In this document: positions 1 to 5,986 of the stretch, piece after piece
Layout of the letters: every line of letters starts with the position of its first letter
How positions within the stretch are numbered: the first letter of the stretch is position 1
Assembly (NCBI GenBank): GCA_002470185.1
Contig: DKNG01000171.1
Span: forward strand, 4,631-10,616
Direction: 5' to 3'
Length of the DNA stretch: 5,986 nucleotides
From: Arcobacter sp. UBA7394
GTDB lineage: Bacteria; Campylobacterota; Campylobacteria; Campylobacterales; Arcobacteraceae
Made by a program: the position numbers and the translations under genes
The notes under the pieces: model-generated
What the model was told of the DNA's origin: nothing
Database searches by the model: none
The model's input: only the letters and a program-made list of their open reading frames with translations

Positions 1-738
1 AAACTATTATTTATATCTACATTAGTATTTTTAGCAAGCTCTATTTCGAGTTTTGCTAAAGGTCTTCCGCAAGAGTATTATAAAATACAAAATACAAAAA
101 AATCAAAAGCATATTTTTTCGACTATATATATAAACTAAATGAACAAGAAAATATTAAAATATTAGCAGATAGAGAGTTTGTAAAATCAATTTTATCTGG
201 AAATATTTTGCATATTAATTTTGAAGCACCTTCGTTTAATAGACTTCTTGAAATTAGAAAAAAATATAGAGTTAAAAATTTGTATTCACTTGAAAGTTAT
301 CTAAGAAAAGTTGATATTGTTCCACCTGCTATGGCAATTGCACAAGCTGCTGTTGAGAGTGGTTGGGGAAGAAGTCGATTTATCAAAGAAGCTAACAATG
401 TTTTTGGACACTGGACTTATAACCCAAGTATTGGAATGATGCCTGAGAATAGAGATGAGGGAGCAACTCACTTTATTAGAATCTTCAAAACAATACAAGA
501 CTCAATTAGTGCTTATATGTTAAATCTAAATAGAAATAGAGCATATAAAGAGTTTCAAAATAAAAGATTTGAATTAAGAGCACAAGGACTTAAACCTGAT
601 GGTTTAGAACTTTCACAAACTATGCTTAATTACTCTGGAATTGGGCATGATTACCTTGGTATTTTAAAAAATGTAATTGAGAAAAATAAACTTCTTGAAT
701 TTGATAAAAAGTTTTACAATAAATTAAACACAAAATAA
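1..738 (+). CDS. Bax-like glucosaminidase-domain protein, secreted (5' end cut by window edge)
   Basis: The frame is open from base 1 to the TAA at 736-738 (245 codons here). The first visible residues, KLLFISTLVFLASSISSFA, form the hydrophobic core and cleavage site of a Sec signal peptide (likely cut after Ala19), so the true start is only one or a few codons upstream. The mature protein matches the Bax/FlgJ-type glucosaminidase family (PF01832), which cleaves peptidoglycan glycan strands in the periplasm. The core lies at about residues 105-235: AQAAVESGWGRSRF with the expected catalytic Glu119, then NNVFGHW, the P-E-N-R-D-E-G stretch, a Y-M-L-N-L-N segment and LNYSGIGHDYLG near the end. 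E. coli Bax is about 274 aa, so length fits. Family Bax proteins, as I recall them, usually have Cys after the FGxW motif; here it is WTYNPS. A TTG at 208 could serve as a start but would delete the signal peptide and is rejected. The gene is followed by purT after 12 bases. The family is clear; the substrate and physiological role are inferred. Confidence 0.88.
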   Translation, partial: KLLFISTLVFLASSISSFAKGLPQEYYKIQNTKKSKAYFFDYIYKLNEQENIKILADREFVKSILSGNILHINFEAPSFNRLLEIRKKYRVKNLYSLESYLRKVDIVPPAMAIAQAAVESGWGRSRFIKEANNVFGHWTYNPSIGMMPENRDEGATHFIRIFKTIQDSISAYMLNLNRNRAYKEFQNKRFELRAQGLKPDGLELSQTMLNYSGIGHDYLGILKNVIEKNKLLEFDKKFYNKLNTK

Positions 739-742
739 AGGA
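738..742 (+). promoter_or_regulatory. Ribosome binding site of purT
   Basis: AAGGA begins on the last base of the upstream stop codon and sits eight bases before the ATG at 751. It supports that start and, with the 12-base gap, translation of purT from a shared transcript. Confidence 0.75.
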
Positions 743-750
743 TACAAAAA

Positions 751-1920
751 ATGAAATTTCCAGCACCTCTAAAATCTGATTCTATCAAGATTATGCTATT
801 AGGAAGCGGCGAATTAGGGAAAGAAGTTGTTATTGAAGCACAAAGATTAGGAATTGAAACTATTGCTGTTGATTCTTATAATAATGCTCCTGCAATGTTA
901 GTTGCAAATAAATCTTATGTCATCAATATGAAAAATAAAGATGAAGTTTTAGATGTAATTAGAAGAGAAAAACCTACATATATTTTACCTGAAGTTGAAG
1001 CTTTAAGTATTGAAGCATTATTTGAAGCACAACATGAAGGTTTTCATGTAATCCCTAATGCTGATGCTGTTAATAAAACTATGAACAGAAAAAATATTAG
1101 AGAATTTGCAGCAGTTCAATTAGGTATTCCAACAAGTGGATATGAATTTGTAACTACTTTAGATGGTCTTGAAAAAGCAGCCCAAAATATTGGTTTCCCT
1201 TGTGTAATCAAACCTGTAATGAGCTCATCTGGTCATGGTCAAAGTATTGCTAGATCACCAGAAGATATTCCAGCATCATGGGAATTAGCAAAAGAAGCTA
1301 GAGGTGATGCTAGTGAATTAATCGTAGAAGAGTTTATTACTTTTGATTACGAAATTACTTTATTAACTGTTAGAAATGAAAAAGAGACTGTATTTTGTGA
1401 ACCAATAGGTCATATCCAACAAGATGGAGATTATATCTTCTCTTGGCAACCAATGAATATGAGTGAGATTGCAAAAGCTAAATCAGAAGAGATTGCTAAA
1501 AAAATCACTGATGGTTTAGGTGGAAGAGGATTATTTGGTGTTGAATTATTCGTTAAGGGTGATGATGTTTATTTCTCAGAAGTAAGTCCAAGACCACATG
1601 ATACTGGAATGGTTACTATGATTACTCAATCTCAGAGTGAATTTGCATTACATGTAAGAGCTGTTCTTGGGTTACCTTTAGAGTATATTGATTATGGTGC
1701 AGGTGCTAGTGCTGCATACAAAGCGAAAGGTGATACATTTAATCCAAGTATTGATATTTTTGATTCTTCATTTACTAAAGATTCAATTATTAGAGTATTT
1801 GGTAAACCTCAATCACATGAAGGAAGAAGAATGGCTGTTGCATTAACTTATGACAAAGATTCATCTGATAAAGCTTTACAAAAAGCAAAAGAAATTATTG
1901 GAAACTTCCACGATAACTAA
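751..1920 (+). CDS. purT: Formate-dependent phosphoribosylglycinamide formyltransferase (GAR transformylase 2)
   Basis: This cytosolic ATP-grasp enzyme makes formyl-GAR from GAR, formate and ATP (step 3 of de novo purine synthesis), replacing the folate-dependent PurN reaction. The protein is 389 aa against 392 in E. coli and aligns along its whole length. Residues 16-23 (LLGSGELG) hold the GAR-binding Glu21-Leu22. Residues 154-164 ([11 protein letters not shown]) form the ATP loop. EITLLTV and the G-H-Q-D-G-D-Y segment follow. GVELF (Glu265) and [14 protein letters not shown] (Glu277) carry the two magnesium ligands at the same 12-residue spacing as E. coli Glu267 and Glu279. FGKP (351-353 with the preceding Phe) and Arg359-Arg360 complete the substrate site. 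One oddity is His162 where E. coli has Lys163. The ATG at 751 has a good AAGGA site and gives the family's normal N-terminus. The gene probably shares a transcript with the upstream glucosaminidase gene, and a hairpin overlaps its stop codon. Confidence 0.97.
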   Translation: MKFPAPLKSDSIKIMLLGSGELGKEVVIEAQRLGIETIAVDSYNNAPAMLVANKSYVINMKNKDEVLDVIRREKPTYILPEVEALSIEALFEAQHEGFHVIPNADAVNKTMNRKNIREFAAVQLGIPTSGYEFVTTLDGLEKAAQNIGFPCVIKPVMSSSGHGQSIARSPEDIPASWELAKEARGDASELIVEEFITFDYEITLLTVRNEKETVFCEPIGHIQQDGDYIFSWQPMNMSEIAKAKSEEIAKKITDGLGGRGLFGVELFVKGDDVYFSEVSPRPHDTGMVTMITQSQSEFALHVRAVLGLPLEYIDYGAGASAAYKAKGDTFNPSIDIFDSSFTKDSIIRVFGKPQSHEGRRMAVALTYDKDSSDKALQKAKEIIGNFHDN

Positions 1921-1940
1921 AAGCTTTGCTTTTAGTTGTC
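1912..1940 (+). terminator. Hairpin over the purT stop codon, probable transcript end
   Basis: AACTAAAAGC (1915-1924) and GCTTTTAGTT (1928-1937) are perfect inverted copies around a TTT loop. The pairing extends outward by three more pairs (one G.U) to 1912 and 1940. The stem contains the purT stop codon. No clean T-run follows, only T-rich sequence from about 1955, so this is not a textbook intrinsic terminator. It could instead protect the 3' end of the mRNA. Confidence 0.55.
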
Positions 1941-1952
1941 ACTTAAAGATAC

Positions 1953-2036
1953 TAGTTTCTTATTATTTAATTATAAACTTGTAATACTTTTATGATTAAG
2001 TACAGTTTAGTTAGAGTAAACTTAATATAGAAACTA
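1953..2036 (+). promoter_or_regulatory. Candidate promoter/operator region of the diguanylate cyclase gene
   Basis: The 109 bases between the purT hairpin and the cyclase start hold five copies of AGTTT or its complement AAACT: 1954-1958, 1975-1979, 2004-2008, 2018-2022 and 2031-2035. They form inverted pairs, such as AGTTTA-N7-TAAACT (2004-2022), a bulged pair at 1974-1983 with 2001-2009, and an outer 8-base pair TAGTTTCT/AGAAACTA (1953-1960, 2029-2036). A TATGAT at 1991-1996 is a plausible -10 box with no convincing -35, which is common in Campylobacterota. Whether any protein binds here is inference. Confidence 0.3.
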
Positions 2037-2049
2037 TACGAGAAAAGAA

Positions 2050-3309
2050 ATGAACTCCCAGACATTAAAAAAATTAACAATACTGCATATTGATCAAGAT
2101 GAAAAAAACAAATATGTAAGTTTATTAGAAAAACACGCTAAACATGTATACAAAGCTACTTACACAAATGACATACTAAATATATACAATCAACATAAGC
2201 CTGATATAATTGTACTAGATATTCAATATACTACTTTTAATATAATCAAAAAAATAAAAGATGAAAATCCTTATCAGCTTATTGTAATTAATACAGATAG
2301 TCATGATAAAACTTTAATGTTAGAAGCTTTTGAAAACGATGTAGATGGTTACCATCTTAAAAGTGAAGATGAACATAACCTACTATCAAAACTTCAATAC
2401 TTAGCAAAAAAACAGACTCTAAGAAATAATAATTTACAAAAAAGAGAAACTTTAGAAAATATTTTAGACAATCAATCAGGATTGATATTTTTAACAAATT
2501 TTGAAAATATATCTTATGCTTCTAATTCATTTTTAGAGTTTTTTGATTTTTCAAATAAAGATGATATTTATTCTAGATATGAAAACATTCTAGATATTTT
2601 CATGCCTCATAAAGATTATTTACATGGAAGAACAAAAAAAGAATTTATTGAACAATTTAATAAAGCTCGAGCAGTAGATAAAGTAGTTTTATTATTAGGA
2701 AAAGATTTTAACCCTAAAGCTTTTCATATTAATCTAGATGAAGTACAACATGAAAATGAATTATTTTATATTATTAGCTTATCAAACATTTCACTAATGC
2801 AAGAAAAATCCCATGAGGTATCACATAAAGCCTATGTGGATAATCTAACAGGAATAAGTAATAGAAATAAATTTGAAGAAGTTTTTGATTATGAATATAA
2901 AGCATTTAATAGATATAAAACACCATTTTGTCTAGCAGTACTTGATATTGACCACTTCAAAAAATTCAATGATACTTATGGGCACCTAATTGGAGATGAA
3001 GTTCTAAGTCTTATGGCAAATCAAGTAAATGACAACACAAGAATGACAGATACTTTTGCTAGATGGGGTGGAGAAGAATTTATTCTACTTATGTCGAATA
3101 CTAAAATAGAAGAAGCTGAAGTAATTTGTGAAAAACTAAGAGTAATTGTCGAAAATATTTGTCATGTTGTTGCAGGAAAAATCACTTGTAGTTTTGGAGT
3201 GACTCAAATAAAAGATAATGACTCACTAAAAAGTGTGATGAATAGATCTGATGAAGCACTTTATGAAGCAAAAGCGGCAGGAAGAAATAAAGTTATAGTT
3301 AAGAACTAA
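2050..3309 (+). CDS. Diguanylate cyclase with receiver and PAS-like domains (REC-PAS-GGDEF)
   Basis: A 419-residue protein expected to make cyclic di-GMP from two GTP in the cytosol; no signal peptide or membrane segment is visible. Residues 9-120 form a receiver domain with phospho-acceptor Asp57 (IVLD), Thr82 and Lys104. The usual acidic pair reads Asp15-Gln16, and Lys104 is followed by Ser rather than Pro. Residues 134-250 resemble a PAS sensor domain and end in the usual linker. Residues 263-417 are the GGDEF domain: DNLTGISNR, the metal and nucleotide residues Asp299, Asn307 and Asp316, the active motif GGEEF at 340-344, and SDEALYEAK near the end. RxxD (Arg331, Asp334) sits exactly five residues before GGEEF, so the product-inhibition I-site is intact. 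The ATG at 2050 gives a complete receiver domain, though its ribosome site is poor (only GAG at 2040-2042). No histidine kinase gene is adjacent. The activity is well supported by motifs; the input signal and output process are unknown. Confidence 0.93.
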   Translation: MNSQTLKKLTILHIDQDEKNKYVSLLEKHAKHVYKATYTNDILNIYNQHKPDIIVLDIQYTTFNIIKKIKDENPYQLIVINTDSHDKTLMLEAFENDVDGYHLKSEDEHNLLSKLQYLAKKQTLRNNNLQKRETLENILDNQSGLIFLTNFENISYASNSFLEFFDFSNKDDIYSRYENILDIFMPHKDYLHGRTKKEFIEQFNKARAVDKVVLLLGKDFNPKAFHINLDEVQHENELFYIISLSNISLMQEKSHEVSHKAYVDNLTGISNRNKFEEVFDYEYKAFNRYKTPFCLAVLDIDHFKKFNDTYGHLIGDEVLSLMANQVNDNTRMTDTFARWGGEEFILLMSNTKIEEAEVICEKLRVIVENICHVVAGKITCSFGVTQIKDNDSLKSVMNRSDEALYEAKAAGRNKVIVKN

Positions 3310-3327
3310 GACAAATTAGATTATTTA

Positions 3328-3362
3328 ATCGAGAATTTAATTATTAACTATTAATTCTTGAT
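3328..3362 (+). terminator. Weak hairpin after the diguanylate cyclase gene
   Basis: ATCGAGAATT (3328-3337) pairs with AATTCTTGAT (3353-3362) with one G.U pair, around a 15-base loop. It lies 19 bases after the stop codon. There is no T-run after it and the arms are AT-rich, so it may be a transcript-end hairpin or chance. No convincing promoter for the next gene is visible in the rest of 3310-3428; TATTAT at 3386-3391 lacks a well-spaced -35. Confidence 0.3.
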
Positions 3363-3418
3363 ATATAGCAAGAAATAACATCACCTATTATGTTAAATTT
3401 ATGCCTCTATTTCCTAAC

Positions 3419-3422
3419 AAGG
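3419..3422 (+). promoter_or_regulatory. Ribosome binding site of the chemoreceptor gene
   Basis: AAGG lies six bases before the ATG at 3429. It fixes that start, which places a short basic segment ahead of the first membrane helix as expected for a chemoreceptor. Confidence 0.65.
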
Positions 3423-3428
3423 CATTAA

Positions 3429-5986
3429 ATGAATAATTTAAAAATTAAACATAAACTTCAACTGCTGTTGCTCTTACCTATTCTTGGCATTATTATACTT
3501 TCTGTTAAAATAAGTTTAGATCGTTATCATGAATACAAACAATATAATATGTTAAACCACTCTGTAATTTTATCCAATAAAATAACAACCCTAGTTCATG
3601 AATTACAAAAAGAAAGAGGTATGACAGCAGGATTTCTTGGTAGTAAAGGTGAAAAGTTTAAAGTAGAACTTCCTAAACAAAGACTTTTAAGTAATAAGAA
3701 AAAAGAACAACTACATTCATTTATGAATGAAATGAATATTAAGGACTATGATAAAAAATATCAAGACCTAATAAAAAGTGCATTTGATAAACTATCAAAA
3801 CTTCAAAATATTAGAAATAATATTTCTTCAATGAGTATTACAGGAAAAAAAGCTATATCTTATTATACAAATATGAATAGTGATTTTTTAGAAATTGTAA
3901 GAAAATCATCATCTTTTTCTACAAATACACATATGGCTCAACAATTAAATTCATATACAAATTTTTTATTAGCAAAAGAGAGAGCAGGAATTGAAAGAGC
4001 AATTGGAGCTGTAACATTTTCTTCAAATAAATTCTTAGAAGGAATGAGACTGAAGTTTAATAAACTTGTTGCAGAACAAGATGCTTTTTTATATTCATTT
4101 GAAAAACTTACAAATGAAGACACTTTGTCCTTTTATAAAAAAACGGTACAAGGCAATGCTATAAATGAAGTAAATAGAATGAGAAAGATTGCATTAAACA
4201 CTACTAGTATTGGTGGTTTTGGTGTTGATTCATCTTTTTGGTTTGAACAGATCACTTCAAAAATAAATAAACTTAAAGAAGTAGAGAATTTTATCAGCTC
4301 AAATATTCAAGTTGATGATATAAAATTAAAGAATACTATTACACTAGCACAAAGCTACTCAGATTTATTACATGAAACTCAAAAAGAAAGAGGTGCTACT
4401 GCTGGATTTTTGGGTAGTAAAGGGGTTAAGTTCAAATCAAAAATTCATGAACAAAGAGAACTTACAAATGAAAAGTATTCAAACTTTAAAAGAGTTATAA
4501 ACAGTATTAATATAAATGAATATCCAGAGTTTATTCAAGAAAATGTAAAAAAATCAATGAAAAATATAGAAGCAGTATTTTCATCAAGAAAAGAAATTGA
4601 TAATTTAAATATCACTGCAAAAGAGGCTATTAAATCTTTTACTAATATGAATTCACAATTCTTAGATACTATTTCATTAATATCAAAACTTCCAAAAGAC
4701 TCAAATATCACATCAAGTTTGATTTCATTTTATAACTTCTTAATGAGTAAAGAAAGAGCTGGAATAGAAAGAGCTGTTATGGCAAATATTTTTGCCTCTG
4801 ACAAGTTCTCTGATAACTCAAGAAGTAAGTTTACTTCACTAGTAACAGAACAAAATACTTTTATTAAATCATTTTTAGCATCAGCAAACAAAGAGACAAA
4901 AGAGTTTTATAAAAAAACTATGCAAGGTTTAGATATTGAAAATGTAAATAAAATGAGAGCAATTGCCTTAAATGCAAAAACAATAGGTGGATTTGGTGTT
5001 GACTCAACATACTGGTTCAACACAATCACTCAAAAAATAAATTTACTTAAAAAAGTTGATGATAAATTAGCTCAAGATTTAATTATTAAGTCACATGAAT
5101 TATCTCAAAATGCTAGAAATGAAATGATAATTTATATTTTATTATCACTACTTATTTTAGTTATCTCTTCACTTTTGGGTATCTCTATTTCTAAGAATAT
5201 TTCTGAAAGTGTAAAAAAACTAGCTCACGGGATTGATAACTTCTTTAGATTTTTAAATAAAGAGATAAAAGATACTAACTTAATAGATTTAGAACAAAAA
5301 GATGAAATAGGAACTATGGCAAAAAATGTTAACAATAATATTGCTAAAACCAAAGAGATTATTATTGATGATATTAAATTCATGGAAGAAGTTAAGCATA
5401 TCGTTGAGCAGATTAAACAAGGATATTTATATCAAAGACTTGAATATAACCTAAGAAATGAAAATCTTGAAGAGCTAAAATCAGAGATTAATGCAATGCT
5501 AGAAGTAATGAATAGAACTATTGGTGGAAGTGTAAATAAAATTACTGATGTTTTAAATTCATATGCAAATCTAGACTTTACAAATAATATCAAAAATGCA
5601 CAAGGTCAAGTAGAGAGTCATATATTAAATGTTGGGTGTATGATTACAAATATGTTAATAGAAAATAAAAAGAATGGTTTAACAATTGATGAGTCAGCTC
5701 AAGTACTTTTAGAAAATGTAGATATATTAAATATCTCTTCAAATGAAGCAGCAGCCTCATTAGAAGAGACCGCAGCGGCTCTAGAGGAGATGACAGAGAG
5801 TATTAGTAACAATACACAAAACGTTGTAAAAATGTCTTCACACGCAAAAAAAGTAACAAAATCAGTAAATGAAGGTCAAACATTAGCAAATGAAACTACA
5901 ACTGCTATGGATGAAATAAATGAGCAAGTAAGCGCTATTAGTGAAGCTATCTCTGTTATTGATCAAATTGCATTCCAAACAAATAT
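3429..5986 (+). CDS. Methyl-accepting chemotaxis protein with two tandem NIT sensor domains (3' end cut by window edge)
   Basis: The frame runs open from the ATG at 3429 to the right edge (852 full codons, no stop). Layout: a basic N-terminus; membrane helix 1 at about residues 10-25; a periplasmic region of about 540 residues; membrane helix 2 at about 566-587; a HAMP-like segment at 588-650 with DEIG at 625-628; a second HAMP-like stretch at about 651-719; then the cytoplasmic signalling helix from about 770. That helix carries AAASLEETAAALEEMTESI (774-792), typical of receptor methylation regions, and the window ends inside the conserved hairpin tip, at IDQIAFQTN. The periplasmic region is two NIT domains (PF08376 type), each with QKERG, TAGFLGSKG, KERAGIERA and GGFGVDS. 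NIT domains sense nitrate or nitrite in NasR; the ligand here is inference, since many NIT chemoreceptors are uncharacterised. The protein should sit in the inner membrane and control CheA through CheW. The missing part should be the returning half of the signalling helix. Confidence 0.95.
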   Translation, partial: MNNLKIKHKLQLLLLLPILGIIILSVKISLDRYHEYKQYNMLNHSVILSNKITTLVHELQKERGMTAGFLGSKGEKFKVELPKQRLLSNKKKEQLHSFMNEMNIKDYDKKYQDLIKSAFDKLSKLQNIRNNISSMSITGKKAISYYTNMNSDFLEIVRKSSSFSTNTHMAQQLNSYTNFLLAKERAGIERAIGAVTFSSNKFLEGMRLKFNKLVAEQDAFLYSFEKLTNEDTLSFYKKTVQGNAINEVNRMRKIALNTTSIGGFGVDSSFWFEQITSKINKLKEVENFISSNIQVDDIKLKNTITLAQSYSDLLHETQKERGATAGFLGSKGVKFKSKIHEQRELTNEKYSNFKRVINSININEYPEFIQENVKKSMKNIEAVFSSRKEIDNLNITAKEAIKSFTNMNSQFLDTISLISKLPKDSNITSSLISFYNFLMSKERAGIERAVMANIFASDKFSDNSRSKFTSLVTEQNTFIKSFLASANKETKEFYKKTMQGLDIENVNKMRAIALNAKTIGGFGVDSTYWFNTITQKINLLKKVDDKLAQDLIIKSHELSQNARNEMIIYILLSLLILVISSLLGISISKNISESVKKLAHGIDNFFRFLNKEIKDTNLIDLEQKDEIGTMAKNVNNNIAKTKEIIIDDIKFMEEVKHIVEQIKQGYLYQRLEYNLRNENLEELKSEINAMLEVMNRTIGGSVNKITDVLNSYANLDFTNNIKNAQGQVESHILNVGCMITNMLIENKKNGLTIDESAQVLLENVDILNISSNEAAASLEETAAALEEMTESISNNTQNVVKMSSHAKKVTKSVNEGQTLANETTTAMDEINEQVSAISEAISVIDQIAFQTN
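3552..4325 (+). repeat. First NIT-domain repeat unit (coding, residues 42-299)
   Basis: First of two in-frame units of 258 codons in the chemoreceptor. Marker residues are Arg63 (QKERG), Arg185 and Arg190 (KERAGIERA), Arg252 (RMR) and Gly262 (GGFGVDS). The boundary is placed where MLNHSVILSN resembles the segment that precedes the second QKERG, so it is accurate to perhaps ten residues. Confidence 0.85.
4326..5099 (+). repeat. Second NIT-domain repeat unit (coding, residues 300-557)
   Basis: Second unit, directly abutting the first. Every marker is displaced by exactly 258 residues: Arg321, Arg443, Arg448, Arg510 and Gly520. By-eye identity is 20/28 in the QKERG block, 17/25 in the KERAG block and 34/51 in the last block, and much lower between blocks, so the duplication is old and not a recent DNA-level repeat. 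Confidence 0.85.

Noticed and set aside
301..498. Minus-strand open frame of 65 codons
   Set aside because: It lies opposite the conserved glucosaminidase core, has no ribosome site of note and resembles no protein; a shadow of the real gene.
208..738. TTG at 208 as the start of the glucosaminidase-domain protein
   Set aside because: The same frame is open to base 1 and encodes a convincing signal peptide, so the start lies upstream of the window. No ribosome site precedes the TTG.
1941..2049. Riboswitch (purine or cyclic di-GMP) ahead of the cyclase gene
   Set aside because: The hairpins are short and AT-rich, and I see none of the conserved core bases of known riboswitch classes.
3310..3428. 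Sigma-54 or sigma-28 promoter for the chemoreceptor gene
   Set aside because: I found no GG-N10-GC pair of the sigma-54 type and no CGAT-type -10 of the flagellar sigma factor. The nearest TTGATA and TATTAT are 22 bases apart, too far for a standard promoter.
3938..4123. Minus-strand open frame of 61 codons
   Set aside because: It lies opposite the conserved KERAGIERA region of the chemoreceptor and shows no features of its own.
3552..5099. Recent duplication, assembly artefact or mobile repeat within the chemoreceptor gene
   Set aside because: The copies share protein motifs but differ widely in DNA and between motifs, and the frame is intact, so this is an old domain duplication.

Overview
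The window is AT-rich (roughly 70% A+T by eye) and densely packed, with every gene on the + strand and gaps of 12 to 129 bases. The codon use, the short AAGG-type ribosome sites and the protein types (a Bax-like glucosaminidase, PurT, a REC-PAS-GGDEF protein and a chemoreceptor with a NIT sensor and a Campylobacterota-style HAMP region) point to a member of Campylobacterota, most likely Arcobacter or a close relative. This assignment comes from pattern recognition, not from a database search.

Layout: (1) 1-738, the 3' part of a secreted Bax-like glucosaminidase-domain protein. Its start codon lies just upstream of the window and its signal peptide is visible at the left edge. (2) 751-1920, purT, the formate-dependent GAR transformylase of purine synthesis. 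It follows after only 12 bases, so the two genes are probably co-transcribed. A perfect 10-bp hairpin (13 bp with one G.U pair) overlaps the purT stop codon and probably marks the transcript end. (3) 1941-2049, an intergenic region with five AGTTT/AAACT words and a possible -10 box. (4) 2050-3309, a diguanylate cyclase with an N-terminal receiver domain, a PAS-like middle and a GGEEF domain with an intact I-site. (5) 3310-3428, an intergenic region with a weaker hairpin. (6) 3429 to the right edge, a large methyl-accepting chemotaxis protein that is open to the end of the window. Its periplasmic part is a tandem duplication of a NIT (nitrate/nitrite sensing type) domain with a strikingly constant 258-residue period.

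The left pair serves cell-wall turnover and nucleotide synthesis, with no obvious functional link. The right pair are both signalling proteins: one would turn a phosphorylation or PAS input into cyclic di-GMP, the other would feed a periplasmic signal to the CheA/CheW chemotaxis system. They are neighbours but are separated by a 119-base gap, so a shared pathway is only a suggestion.

I see no phage, transposon, CRISPR, RNA gene or defence-like module. The region reads as ordinary chromosome. The most distinctive item is the double-NIT chemoreceptor, followed by the repeated-word cluster upstream of the cyclase gene and the altered acidic pair in its receiver domain.
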